This document shows, in pieces, positions 45,272 through 53,701 of a DNA stretch of 64,000 bases; positions within the stretch are counted from its first letter, which is position 1; every line of letters begins with the position of its first letter. Position numbers and translations under genes: made by a program. The notes beneath the pieces were generated by a model. It made no database searches, had not been told where the DNA came from, and saw nothing but the letters and a program-made list of their open reading frames with translations. Location of the stretch: NCBI RefSeq assembly GCF_900103985.1, contig NZ_FNIE01000008.1:186001-250000 (forward strand), in the 5' to 3' direction. The stretch is from Actinacidiphila guanduensis (lineage in GTDB: Bacteria; Actinomycetota; Actinomycetes; Streptomycetales; Streptomycetaceae).

Positions 45272-46287
45272 CTTGATTCCTCCCGGCGGAAGGTCTGGTA
45301 GAGGAAGATCGAGATGGGCACCAGGGAGATCACCAGGAGCACCACGCCGAGGGCGGAGCCGAAGCCGACCCGCTGGGTCTCGCCGACGATGTTGGAGGTC
45401 ACCAGCACCGACAGCAACTCCAGTCCGTTGATGCCCTTGTTGGTGATGTAGACCAGGTCGAAGGCGCGCAGCGACTCGATGACGGTGACCACCATGATGA
45501 CGATGTTGATCGGCCGCATCACCGGGAAGATCACGCGCCAGAAGGTCTGCCAGGCGTTGGCGCCGTCCATCAGCGCCGCCTCCCGCAGCGTCGGGTCGAC
45601 GGCCTTGAGGCCCGCCAGGTAGAGCACCATCACATAGCCGGCCTGCCGCCAGGTGGCCTCGACGAGTACCGCCCACAAGTTGAGATGGGGATTGCCGAGC
45701 CAGTCGATGGCGTTGCTGTTGCCGTTGCGGCCGATCACCGTGTTGATCAGGCCGTAGTTCTGGGAGTAGACGAACTCCCAGATGATGCCGATCAGCGCCA
45801 GCGAGAGCATCACCGGCAGGAAGATCAGGCTCTGGTAGATGCGGGTGCCGCGCAGCCCCCGGTCGAGCAGCACCGCGAAGAGCATGCCGAGCGGGGTGGC
45901 GATCACCACGAAGACCGCGAGCCAGATGACGTTGTGGCGCACCGCGGGCCAGAACGAGGGGTCGATCGTGGTGGCCTGGTGGTAGTTCTGCAGCCCGTAC
46001 CAGCAGCCGTTGTTGAGGATCGACGGCATGTTGGGCTTGCAGGTCTTCTCGTGCAGGCTGCCCACGCCGTTCCACTTGGTGAACGACAGCAGCACCGTGC
46101 CGATCGCGGGGAACCACACGAAGGCCAGGTCGAGGAGCAGGGGTATGCCGAGCAGCAGCGCGACCACGATGCGGTCGCGGGTGGTCATGGTGCGCAACCG
46201 CCGGCGGCGGCGCCGGACCGAGGGCTTGCTGCCCTCGGACTTCTCCGACACCGCCGCCGCGACACGCTCCGGGGAGGATGCGGTCAT
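45268..46287 (-). CDS. Carbohydrate ABC transporter permease (CUT1, MalF-like)
   Basis: 339 aa, six membrane helices. A basic N-terminus (RRRRRRLRTMTTRDR) precedes IVVALLLGIPLLLDLAFVWF; the EAA loop is REAALMDGANAWQTFWRVIF. Between TM1 and TM2 there is an extracellular insert with two cysteines (CKPNMPSILNNGC) that may form a disulfide loop, unusual for this family. The ATG at 46287 shares one base with the stop of the binding-protein gene (TGATG), and its own stop overlaps the second permease's start. It forms the membrane channel with that permease. Confidence 0.9.
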   Translation of the reverse strand: MTASSPERVAAAVSEKSEGSKPSVRRRRRRLRTMTTRDRIVVALLLGIPLLLDLAFVWFPAIGTVLLSFTKWNGVGSLHEKTCKPNMPSILNNGCWYGLQNYHQATTIDPSFWPAVRHNVIWLAVFVVIATPLGMLFAVLLDRGLRGTRIYQSLIFLPVMLSLALIGIIWEFVYSQNYGLINTVIGRNGNSNAIDWLGNPHLNLWAVLVEATWRQAGYVMVLYLAGLKAVDPTLREAALMDGANAWQTFWRVIFPVMRPINIVIMVVTVIESLRAFDLVYITNKGINGLELLSVLVTSNIVGETQRVGFGSALGVVLLVISLVPISIFLYQTFRREESS

Positions 46288-47663
46288 CAGGAGTAGATCG
46301 CCTTCGCCTGGGACTCGGCGCTCTTCTGCAGCGAGGCGATGCTGCTCGTGCTCGGGTCGTCGATGAACTTCTGGCAGATCTTGATCATCGCGTCGGCCAT
46401 CGCCGGGTCGGAGTCGCGGTCCATGAACTGCGCGACCGCCTTGCACTTGGAGATCTCCTGGACCGACTTCTTCTGGATGTCGTTGTACGTCGGCACCTGC
46501 AGGCCGTTGACCAGGCCGACGTCCCACTGGTCGGTCTTGAGGTACGCGGTCTCGGCGGGGCCGGAGCCGATGTACTCCAGGATCGCCTTGGCGGCGTCCA
46601 CGTTCTTCGCCTTCGCCGAGAGCATGAAGCCGTCGGTGGGGGCGTCCATGTAGTCCTGCCCCCACTGCGGGTTGACCGCGGGGAAGGGGAAGAAGTCCAG
46701 GTCGGCCAGGTCCGCCTTGTCCGTGACGTACTGGGCGGCGACCTGGTTGGTGCCCTGGAACATCATGCCGGCCTGCTTCTGCTCCAGCGCCTTGGCCGCG
46801 TCCTGCCAGATCCGGCCGTTGGCACCGTTCTGCATCAGCGGCAGGATCTCGGCCCAGTGCTGGAAGACGGTGTGGACGCCCTGGTCGGTCCACGGGATCT
46901 CGTGCTTCATCAACTTGATGTGGTAGTCGTACCCGTTGATGCGCATGTTGAGGATGTCGAAGGTGCCCAGGGCCGGCCAGCCGTCCTTGTCGGCGAAGGC
47001 TATCGGGATCAGGCCGTCGCCCTTCATCTTCTTCGCCAGCGCGACGTACTCGTCCCAGGTGGTGGGGACGGTGTAGTGGCGCTTGGCGAACTCGCTCTTG
47101 TTGTAGAAGACCACCCACGGGTAGTTGTAGATCGGCACCAGGTACTGGTGGCCGTCCAGGCCGGTGGAGAGCTTCTTGGCGGCGGGGCTGAAGTTGGAGC
47201 CGATCTTCTCCCACACGTCGTCGAGCTTCTGCGCCAGGCCCTGCGCGGCGAAGTACTGCATGCGGTAGCCGGCGAACCAGGTGAACAGGTCGTCAGGAGT
47301 GCCCTGCAGGTAGCTGGTGATGTTCTCCTGGAAGGTGTTGTGGTCGACCGTGTTGATCTTGACGTTCACCTTCGTGGCCGCGGTGGCGCCGGAGGTCAGG
47401 GCGGCGAACGCGGTCTTGGCGGCCGGGTCGGAGTAGTTGGACCCGAACGTCACCGTGGACCCCGCGACGGACTTCGTGCTGCCGGACCCGCCGCTCTTCT
47501 TGTCGTCGGAGCCGCCGCCCCCGCAGGCGGTCAACAGGCCGCCGGAGACGGCCGCCAGGCCGGCGGCGCCGGCAACCCCCTTCAGCAGGTTCCGGCGCGA
47601 CGCGGACAGGGGGCCGGACACGGTGCTGTCCGACGTGCTGCCCGTCGACTCGACGTCCGACAT
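46287..47663 (-). CDS. Sugar-binding lipoprotein of CUT1 ABC transporter
   Basis: 458 aa family 1 extracellular binding protein. The N-terminus combines a twin-arginine motif (SASRRNLLKGVAGAAGLAAV) with a lipobox (GGLLTACGGG), so it should be exported folded and lipid-anchored. Typical receptor segments are VTFGSNYSDPAAKTAF, DDLFTWFAGYRMQY, VFYNKSEFAKRHYTVPTTWD and KQAGMMFQGTNQVAAQY. GGAGG lies 4 nt before the ATG. It is the first gene of the operon with two permeases. No CebR-type box occurs upstream and no beta-glucosidase follows, so I do not equate it with CebE; the ligand is unknown. Confidence 0.9.
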   Translation of the reverse strand: MSDVESTGSTSDSTVSGPLSASRRNLLKGVAGAAGLAAVSGGLLTACGGGGSDDKKSGGSGSTKSVAGSTVTFGSNYSDPAAKTAFAALTSGATAATKVNVKINTVDHNTFQENITSYLQGTPDDLFTWFAGYRMQYFAAQGLAQKLDDVWEKIGSNFSPAAKKLSTGLDGHQYLVPIYNYPWVVFYNKSEFAKRHYTVPTTWDEYVALAKKMKGDGLIPIAFADKDGWPALGTFDILNMRINGYDYHIKLMKHEIPWTDQGVHTVFQHWAEILPLMQNGANGRIWQDAAKALEQKQAGMMFQGTNQVAAQYVTDKADLADLDFFPFPAVNPQWGQDYMDAPTDGFMLSAKAKNVDAAKAILEYIGSGPAETAYLKTDQWDVGLVNGLQVPTYNDIQKKSVQEISKCKAVAQFMDRDSDPAMADAMIKICQKFIDDPSTSSIASLQKSAESQAKAIYS

Positions 47664-48117
47664 GGTGCCTCCATGTGTGTGTGGGCGTATCTAAGGGACG
47701 GCAGGCGAAACGTTGGCGGCGGACATTTCCAGCGGCTCTAGCGCCGATCCGTTTCCAACAGAAGTCACCAAGATAAAACGCCATCGCAACTGCAGGGTAG
47801 TTCTACGCCACATGCCCATGGTCGTCAACGATCTCATCCCGATGCGTTGCCGGACCGTGATGCGCACACCGTGTTGGAACCTGTTCGCTTCCGTCAACTC
47901 GCCGCCGCCCGGCCGCCGCACGGACCGTCCGGCCGCGCGGCGGGACGGCCCGCGCGGGGGCGGGCACGAGGGGGAGGGTGTGGGACAGGACCCAACGGCC
48001 CGGTCCTGAAGGAGGGCGCGAGAGGTGCGCGAGGCGCGCGAGAATTGTGCGGGCGCCCTGCAGCGGGTGCCGCGGCAGGGGCCCGCCCCCCGCCGGCCGA
48101 TGGCCTGAAAGGCTCCC
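47664..48117. promoter_or_regulatory. Divergent intergenic region, sugar transporter / FabH-like gene
   Basis: 454 bp, A+T-richer at 47690-47880, no supported gene. A weak AACT-N7-AGTT dyad at 47788-47802 is the only repeat I noticed. It should hold the transporter promoter and the FabH-like gene promoter. Confidence 0.35.
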
Positions 48118-49119
48118 ATGAAAGCTGAGATCGCCGTCCCCGCAGGGGCGCCGCACTCCCGCATCCTCGGAGTGGGCGCGTACCGTCCGCGGCGGATCGT
48201 GGACAACGCAGAAGTGTGCCGCCACATCGACTCCTCGGACGAGTGGATCCGCACGAGAACAGGCATCGTGACGCGCCGTTGGGCGGAACCGGACGAGACG
48301 CTGGGCGTGATGGCCGAGCAGGCCGCGGCCAAGGCCGTCGCGGCGGCCGGCATCACCCCGCAGGACATCACCTGCGTGATCGCGGCGACGTTCACGCACC
48401 TGATGCAGACCCCGGCGGTCGCCACCGAGATCGCCGACCGGCTCGGCGCCACCAACGCGGCGGGCTTCGACATCTCCGCCGGCTGCGCCGGGTTCGTGCA
48501 CGGCGTGGCGCTCGCCTCCGACACCGTGCGCGCCCGCGGCGGCCACGTCCTGGTGGTCGGCGTCGAGCGGATGACCGACATACTCGACCTGACCGACCGC
48601 TCCACGGCGTTCATCTTCGGCGACGGCGCCGGCGCCGTGGTCGTCGGCCCCTCCGAGACCCCCGGCATCGGCCCGGTGGTCTGGGGCGCGGACGGCTCGC
48701 AGGCCGACGCGATCCGGCAGAGCGTGCCCTGGGACGCGCTGCGCGACAACCCCGGCCAGCCGTTCCCGGCGCTGCGCCAGGACGGCCAGCGGGTCTTCCG
48801 CTGGGCCGTCTACGAGATGGCGAAGGTGGCCCGCCAGGCGCTGGACGCGGCCGGCATCGGCCCGGGTGACCTCGACGCCTTCATCCCGCACCAGGCGAAC
48901 GAACGCATCATCGACAGCATGACCCGCTCCATGGAACTGCCCGACCGGGTCGCCGTCGCCAAGGACATCGTCACCAGCGGCAACACCTCCGGCGCCTCCA
49001 TCCCGTTGGCGATGGAGGCCGTGCTCTCCTCGGGGGCGGCCGCCTCCGGGGACACCGCGCTGCTGCTCGGCTACGGCGCGGGGCTGTCCTACGCGGCACT
49101 GGTGGCGACCCTGCCCTGA
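48118..49119 (+). CDS. fabH: Beta-ketoacyl-ACP synthase III (FabH-like)
   Basis: 333 aa condensing enzyme, full length, starting fatty-acid (or aromatic polyketide) chains by joining acyl-CoA to malonyl-ACP. The catalytic triad is visible: Cys in DISAGCAGFVHG, His in FIPHQANERIID, Asn in SGNTSGASIPLAM. The N-terminal SSDEWIRTRTGIVTRRWAEP is the CoA-recognition segment. GAAAGG lies 5 nt before the ATG. It stands alone, not beside fabD/acpP/fabF, so it is a second FabH paralogue rather than the housekeeping copy of the fab operon; primer preference is unknown. Confidence 0.93.
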   Translation: MKAEIAVPAGAPHSRILGVGAYRPRRIVDNAEVCRHIDSSDEWIRTRTGIVTRRWAEPDETLGVMAEQAAAKAVAAAGITPQDITCVIAATFTHLMQTPAVATEIADRLGATNAAGFDISAGCAGFVHGVALASDTVRARGGHVLVVGVERMTDILDLTDRSTAFIFGDGAGAVVVGPSETPGIGPVVWGADGSQADAIRQSVPWDALRDNPGQPFPALRQDGQRVFRWAVYEMAKVARQALDAAGIGPGDLDAFIPHQANERIIDSMTRSMELPDRVAVAKDIVTSGNTSGASIPLAMEAVLSSGAAASGDTALLLGYGAGLSYAALVATLP

Positions 49120-49247
49120 CGGCGGGCGGGCGGCTGCGGGCGGCTGTCCGGAAGCAGGCGGCCGGGAGTTCCCGGGACGGAGCGGGGGCCGTCCCGCCGG
49201 CCGGCGGCGCGCATCGCGCGGTCAAGAGGGCCGGACCGGACATCCGC

Positions 49248-49281
49248 GGAACGGCGGTGGTCCTCGGCCCACCGCCGTTCC
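49248..49281. terminator. 13-bp perfect terminator hairpin
   Basis: Arms 49248-49260 and 49269-49281 pair perfectly over an 8-nt loop, between the convergent FabH-like and APH-like genes. Confidence 0.65.
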
Positions 49282-49370
49282 TGCGTACCCGCCGCGGCGG
49301 GGATGCCGCAGCCTACGGCCGTGTCAGGGCGGCCGCGAGCCGCACGGGAATCCTCTCAGAGCATGGGGGG

Positions 49371-50423
49371 TCACCGAAAGGATTCGGCCACATCAGGTTC
49401 CCCATCTCTTCCTCCGCCCACTCCATCGGCCGATTCCGGCGCCGCCGCGAGCGCCAGCTGCGCCGACAGCCCAGCGCCGGCGAACTCCCGCACCCAGGCG
49501 AGGTGTTCGCCCGCCGTGCCGCGCGGCACCACCTCGACCAGCATGATCAGGTAAAGGTAGGCCCGGTAGAGGGCAAGTCTGCGCCCGGCGTGCCCGCCGC
49601 CCGGGATGCGCCCGCCCGCGGCGGTGTAGCCGGCCCGGAAGGCCGCGTCGTCCTCCGCGTCGGTCCCGAAGAGCGACAGCGAGGCGAAGTCGGCCAGCGG
49701 GTCGCCCCAGAACATCCGCTCGCCGTCGATCAGGCCGCTGATCCCGCGCTCGCCCGCCGGGCCGTCCAGCAGCACGTTGCCCGGCCACAGGTCGAAGTGG
49801 ACCAGCGCGGGGACGGTCACTTCCGCCAGCGAGGCGCCCGCGGCCGCGATCGTACGGCGGATGTCGGGCACCGGGACGGGCAGCCACGCGCCGTAGCGCT
49901 CCGCGTCCTCCAGCGCCGCGGCGGCCATTGCCGTGAAGGCCGGCGCCCAGCGGTCGGTCAGCGGGGCCACGCTGCCCGCCGGGTAGCCGAACCCTGGCCC
50001 GCGCACGGCGTGCAGCCGCGCCACCATGCCGCCCAGTTCCCCACGCAACCGGTCCCGCTCGGCCGGGGCCATCTCACCGGCGACCGACTGCCAGGGCGCG
50101 CCCGGGCAGTGCGTCATCACCAGGAAGGCGCCCGCCTCGGCCGTCTCCTTTGGCTCGGCGTGCAGCACCCGCGGGGCCGGTACGCCCGCCGCAGCGGCCC
50201 CGGCGCAGAACTGCGCCTCGCCGGTGAGGAGTTCGGCCTCGTAGCGCAACCGCGGCAGGTGCGGCGGCGGGGGCACCTTGAAGACCAGGCGGCTGCCGTC
50301 GGCGAGGTCGGCCAGGTACAGCGTGTTGTAGGTGCCGCCGGCCAGCGGCGTGCTCGCCACGATCACGTCCGCGGGTATCCCCGCCCGCGCCATCAGCCCC
50401 GCGACCCGCTTGTCGGCTCCCAT
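49371..50423 (-). CDS. Aminoglycoside/choline phosphotransferase-family kinase
   Basis: 350 aa with the protein-kinase-like APH fold. The nucleotide loop is STPLAGGTYNTLYLADL, the conserved Lys is in RLVFKVPPP, the catalytic loop is VHFDLWPGNVLLDG (HxDxxxxN), and the metal-binding Asp is in LIDGERMFWGDPLAD. Such enzymes phosphorylate a small-molecule hydroxyl; drug resistance is possible but most actinomycete paralogues have unknown substrates. The ATG at 50423 follows AAGGGGAGG. It is divergent from the phosphodiester glycosidase gene. Confidence 0.88.
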   Translation of the reverse strand: MGADKRVAGLMARAGIPADVIVASTPLAGGTYNTLYLADLADGSRLVFKVPPPPHLPRLRYEAELLTGEAQFCAGAAAAGVPAPRVLHAEPKETAEAGAFLVMTHCPGAPWQSVAGEMAPAERDRLRGELGGMVARLHAVRGPGFGYPAGSVAPLTDRWAPAFTAMAAAALEDAERYGAWLPVPVPDIRRTIAAAGASLAEVTVPALVHFDLWPGNVLLDGPAGERGISGLIDGERMFWGDPLADFASLSLFGTDAEDDAAFRAGYTAAGGRIPGGGHAGRRLALYRAYLYLIMLVEVVPRGTAGEHLAWVREFAGAGLSAQLALAAAPESADGVGGGRDGEPDVAESFR

Positions 50424-50572
50424 GCCCTCCCCTTCCCGCTGGTGCCCGACAGCCACCTTAGGGCGTGCGGCGGGCGGGTGTTTCCGACCGGAACGGCGGT
50501 ACAGCCGGCGGACCACCGGTCAATACGTATGAATATCAGACGTAATGAGGGCGGGGGGACGGAAGGAGCGGC

Positions 50573-51823
50573 ATGACGATCGCCGAGCGGCAGCCGGACG
50601 GCGGCACCGCGGAACCGCCGGGCGGCGGCCGCAGGCGCAGGCGGCTGCTCCCCTGGAAGCACCGGCGCGACCTGACGCCCGCCCAGCGGCGCCGCCGCCG
50701 GATCGCGGTGCGCGGCACCCTCGCCGTGCTCCTGGTGCTCACCGGGGTCGTCGGCTGGTCGGTCGGGCGCGCCCTGACCTACCCCGGCACCGACAGCACC
50801 CAGGCCCGGCTCGCCGAGTGGGCCCGCGACCACGAACTCGGCTTCGTCGTCGACCGGCTGGAGGACGTCCAGTACCGGATGCACCCGCCCAAGGTCGGCG
50901 GCAGCCTGTCCGCCGACGCGCTGGCCCGGATGAAGGCCACCGCCGGCGCGACCCAGGCCGCGCCGCCCGCCCGGCCCGGCGCCCCCGCCCAGCCGCTGGT
51001 GCCGCTGCGCGCCCCCATGAAGCCGCCGGTCGGCCCGGCCCTGCCCGGCGAAGGCGTCTACCGAACGCTGGCCGCCGCCCGCGGCGAGCCGATCGTCCAG
51101 GGCACCTATGTGCGCCCCGACGCCGAGCACACCTCCTACGAGGCCGCCGTCGCCTGGATCAGCGGCAAGTACGCCCGCTTCCAGCTGCACCCCGGCTTCA
51201 AGGAGCCCGGTGGCACCTTCGACGTGCCGCCGACCATCCCGCAGGGGCAGCGCACCGGCCTGGTCGCCACCTGGAACGGCGGCTTCCGCATCACCGACGG
51301 CGGCTCGCGCGGCGGCTTCTACCTCGACGGGAAGACCGACGGCGAGCTGCGCGACGGCGCCGCCTCCGAGGTCTTCTACAAGGACGGCTCCATCCGGATC
51401 GGCGAGTGGGGCCGCGACGTGCGGATGACCCCGCAGGTCGTCGGGGTGCGCCAGTGCCTTGAGCTGATGGTCGACGGCGGCAAGGTCGTCCCCGACATCG
51501 ACGACGGCGACAAGTGGGGGGTGAGCGACCAGAGCCGGATGTACGTGCCGCGCTCCGGCGTCGGCGTCACCGCGCAGGGCGACATCATCATGGTCGTCGG
51601 CCAGGCCCTGTCGGCCGAGACCCTGGCCGACCTGATGCAGCGGGCCGGGGCCGTGCGCGCCATGCCGCTCGACATGAACCGCGCCTGGCCGTCCTTCATG
51701 TCCTACGACGGCAGCCGCGACCCCGCCGACCCCAAGCCGACGAACATCCTCGACTTCGAGGACCCGCCGGACCGCTACTACACGCAGGCCACGCGGGACT
51801 TCGTGGCCGTCTACGCCCGCTGA
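50573..51823 (+). CDS. Membrane-anchored phosphodiester glycosidase (NAGPA-like)
   Basis: 416 aa. A basic N-terminus (AQRRRRRRIAVRG) precedes one signal-anchor helix (TLAVLLVLTGVVGWSVGRAL); the rest faces outside. The C-terminal ~220 aa match the NAGPA/DUF2233 fold: TGLVATWNGGFRITDGGSRG, RSGVGVTAQGDIIMVVGQAL, MPLDMNRAWPSFMSYDG. Family members cleave sugar-phosphodiester bonds, for instance in wall polymers or GlcNAc-1-P caps. Between anchor and domain is a Pro/Ala-rich spacer. GGAAGGAGC lies before the ATG. Confidence 0.88.
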   Translation: MTIAERQPDGGTAEPPGGGRRRRRLLPWKHRRDLTPAQRRRRRIAVRGTLAVLLVLTGVVGWSVGRALTYPGTDSTQARLAEWARDHELGFVVDRLEDVQYRMHPPKVGGSLSADALARMKATAGATQAAPPARPGAPAQPLVPLRAPMKPPVGPALPGEGVYRTLAAARGEPIVQGTYVRPDAEHTSYEAAVAWISGKYARFQLHPGFKEPGGTFDVPPTIPQGQRTGLVATWNGGFRITDGGSRGGFYLDGKTDGELRDGAASEVFYKDGSIRIGEWGRDVRMTPQVVGVRQCLELMVDGGKVVPDIDDGDKWGVSDQSRMYVPRSGVGVTAQGDIIMVVGQALSAETLADLMQRAGAVRAMPLDMNRAWPSFMSYDGSRDPADPKPTNILDFEDPPDRYYTQATRDFVAVYAR

Positions 51824-51923
51824 CGCACCTCCGCCCCGGCACGCCCCGGCCGCTCCCCGGCACTGCCCGGCCCTTTCCGGTACGGCCGGGGCGAACGGCC
51901 GGAAAACCGGTGGACGGGCGCCG

Positions 51924-51936
51924 TAGGCTCGACGGC
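51924..51936 (+). promoter_or_regulatory. Possible leaderless -10 box for S4-domain gene
   Basis: TAGGCT at -13 to -8 relative to the ATG at 51937, with no Shine-Dalgarno sequence between, suggests a leaderless transcript. No clear -35. Confidence 0.4.
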
Positions 51937-52371
51937 ATGGGGCAGCAGAACCTGCAGAAGAACCACGAGAGCAACGAGACCGCAGGCAGCGTCCGGGTGG
52001 ACAGCTGGATCTGGTCGGTGCGGCTGACCAGGAGCCGCTCGATGGCCGCCACGGCCTGCAAGGCGGGGCACGTCAAGGTCAACGGCGAGCGCGTCAAGCC
52101 CGCCCAGACGGTGAAGGTCGGCGACGAGGTGCGGCTCTTCCACGCCGGGCGTGAGCGCGTGGTCGTCGTCTCCCGGCTGCTGGCCAAGCGGGTCGGCGCG
52201 CCGGTGGCCGCGGAGGCGTACGTGGACAACAGCCCGCCGCCGCCCCCGCGCGCGGACGCCCTGGCGATCGGCGTGCGCGACCGCGGCGCCGGCCGCCCCA
52301 CCAAGCGCGACCGCCGCGAGCTCGAACGGCTGCACGGCCGGCGCGGCAGCCAGGGACACGCCCAGGGGTGA
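51937..52371 (+). CDS. S4-domain RNA-binding protein (Hsp15-like)
   Basis: 144 aa. Residues about 20-70 are an S4 RNA-binding fold (RVDSWIWSVRLTRSRSMAAT, KAGHVKVNGERVKPAQTVKV), the arrangement of Hsp15/HslR, which rescues stalled 50S subunits with nascent chains. The C-terminal half is basic (GRPTKRDRRELERLHGRRGS), helping RNA contact. It probably acts on the ribosome in the cytoplasm. The GNAT gene follows 10 bp later, probably co-transcribed. Confidence 0.88.
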   Translation: MGQQNLQKNHESNETAGSVRVDSWIWSVRLTRSRSMAATACKAGHVKVNGERVKPAQTVKVGDEVRLFHAGRERVVVVSRLLAKRVGAPVAAEAYVDNSPPPPPRADALAIGVRDRGAGRPTKRDRRELERLHGRRGSQGHAQG

Positions 52372-52381
52372 GGGGAGGACC

Positions 52382-52924
52382 ATGCCGGAGCTGACACCCC
52401 CTTCGGTGCTGCTGCACCGCTCGTTCCTCGACGCCATGGCCGAGTTCGCCGCCGAGGGGCGCGGCGGGGCGAGCGACGACTCCATGGTCGGCGCGGAGAT
52501 ACGCGGCTTCGGTGCCGGCTGGCACGACCCCGCCGTCTTCGCCCGCTACCTGGCCACCCTGGAGGCGGCGGCACGCCCCGAGACCCCGCGCCCGGACGGC
52601 CGGGTGGCCTGCACCACCTACTGGTACGCCGACGGCCCCACCTACCTCGGCCGCCTCGCCATCCGCCACACCCTCAACGGGCCGCTGCTGGAATGGGGCG
52701 GCCACATCGGTTACGACGTGCGCCCCTCCGCCCGCCGGCGCGGCCACGCCACCGCGATGCTCCGCGAGGCCCTGCCGCTGGCCCGCGCCCTCGGCATCGA
52801 CCCCGCGCTGCTCACCTGCGACGTGGAGAACACGCCCTCCCGCAAGGTGATCGAGGCGTGCGGCGGCGTCTACGAGGACACGCGGGTCGGCAAGCGGCGG
52901 TACTGGGTGCCGACGAGCGGGTGA
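52382..52924 (+). CDS. GNAT-family N-acetyltransferase
   Basis: 180 aa. Typical GNAT elements: GRLAIRHTLNGPLLEWGGHI (strands 2-4), acetyl-CoA pyrophosphate loop VRPSARRRGHATAMLREALP (Q/RxxGxG/A type), and the C-terminal TCDVENTPSRKVIEACGGVY. It transfers acetyl groups to an unknown amine. The ATG at 52382 follows AGGGGAGGA. It is 10 bp downstream of the S4 gene. Confidence 0.88.
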   Translation: MPELTPPSVLLHRSFLDAMAEFAAEGRGGASDDSMVGAEIRGFGAGWHDPAVFARYLATLEAAARPETPRPDGRVACTTYWYADGPTYLGRLAIRHTLNGPLLEWGGHIGYDVRPSARRRGHATAMLREALPLARALGIDPALLTCDVENTPSRKVIEACGGVYEDTRVGKRRYWVPTSG

Positions 52925-53180
52925 GGACCGCTCCCGCTCCGCGGGGGTGGCCGGGGGTGATCGCGGGCGGTCGGGAGCGATCGGGTCCCTCGGGGGTGGT
53001 GCGGGGCGGGGCGATTCGGGATGGCCCGGGCTTCGGTGTGCGGGACGCGGCGGTTCGGGATGGCTCGGGCGGTTCGGTGCGCGGGGGCGGGCGGTTCGGT
53101 GTGCCGGACGGGTGGGTGCGTGGGTGCGGGTGGATGCCGGGAAGGCCTTTCCGGCGCCCGGGCCCGTGCGTTCATGCAGG
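52925..53180 (+). repeat. G-rich degenerate repeat tract
   Basis: 256 bp with no gene. Imperfect copies of a CGGTTCGGGATGGC-type unit and GGCGGTTCGGTG occur at about 53010-53110, and the plus strand is strongly G-rich. It may be slippage-prone or G-quadruplex-prone spacer DNA after the GNAT gene. Confidence 0.4.
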
Positions 53181-53582
53181 TCAGTACGACTGGAACTCCA
53201 GCAGGTTGCCCTCCGGGTCGCGCACGTGCGCGGTACGCAGGCCCGGGCCCCACTCGGGGCGGTCCGCCGGGGGAGCGGCGGAGACGGCGCCGTGCGCGAG
53301 GGCGAGATCGTGCGCGGCGGCCACGTCCGGCACCCGGCCGACCAGCATCGCCTGGTCCTGGCCCGCTGCCCGGGGAAGACCGCCGGTGCCCACCGCGGCG
53401 GCCATCGCGGCCCGGTCGAAGAGCGACAGCAGCCCCTGGTCGCCCAGATCCCAGGCGGCGTAGGGGCCCTTGGCGCCGCCGCGGGTGCGGGTCGCGCCGA
53501 GCAGCGCGGGCAACAGCCCGTCGTAGAAGCGGAAGGCGGCGCCGAAGTCGGCGACGAGCAGTCGGGGATGAAGCGCGTCCAT
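53181..53582 (-). CDS. VOC-family (glyoxalase/bleomycin-resistance-like) protein
   Basis: 133 aa of two beta-alpha-beta-beta-beta modules. Visible elements are HPRLLVADFGAAFRFYDGLL at the N-terminus, the middle AGQDQAMLVGRVPDVAAAHD, and the C-terminal RTAHVRDPEGNLLEFQSY whose Glu is the usual metal ligand. It could be a dioxygenase, glyoxalase or drug-binding protein. AAAGGAG lies about 10 nt before the ATG at 53582. It is divergent from a MarR regulator across a palindrome-dense spacer and is presumably its target. Confidence 0.9.
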   Translation of the reverse strand: MDALHPRLLVADFGAAFRFYDGLLPALLGATRTRGGAKGPYAAWDLGDQGLLSLFDRAAMAAAVGTGGLPRAAGQDQAMLVGRVPDVAAAHDLALAHGAVSAAPPADRPEWGPGLRTAHVRDPEGNLLEFQSY

Positions 53583-53615
53583 ACGGCTCGGCTCCTTTCA
53601 TAGGGTGCAACCATT

Positions 53616-53695
53616 CATGGGTGCGCACCCATGATGGGCCCACACTCTATACCCGAATGGTGGGTACCAACCCACGATGGGTTGACCCCTAGCAT
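53616..53695. promoter_or_regulatory. Operator cluster between VOC and MarR genes
   Basis: The 119-bp divergent spacer holds an 18-bp perfect palindrome (53616-53633), GTGGGT-N4-ACCCAC (53660-53675) and AACCCA-N3-TGGGTT (53669-53683), all built from an ATGGGT-like half-site. A TAGCAT at -12 to -7 of the MarR gene could be a leaderless -10. Confidence 0.6.
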
Positions 53696-53701
53696 GGGGG
53701 G

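Noticed and set aside
44348..47663. Naming the sugar transporter cebEFG
   Set aside because: No CebR box before the receptor gene and no bglC-type beta-glucosidase downstream; ligand unproven.
47713..48128. Plus-strand frames before the FabH-like gene
   Set aside because: No family pattern or convincing start; FabH has its own GAAAGG site at 48118.
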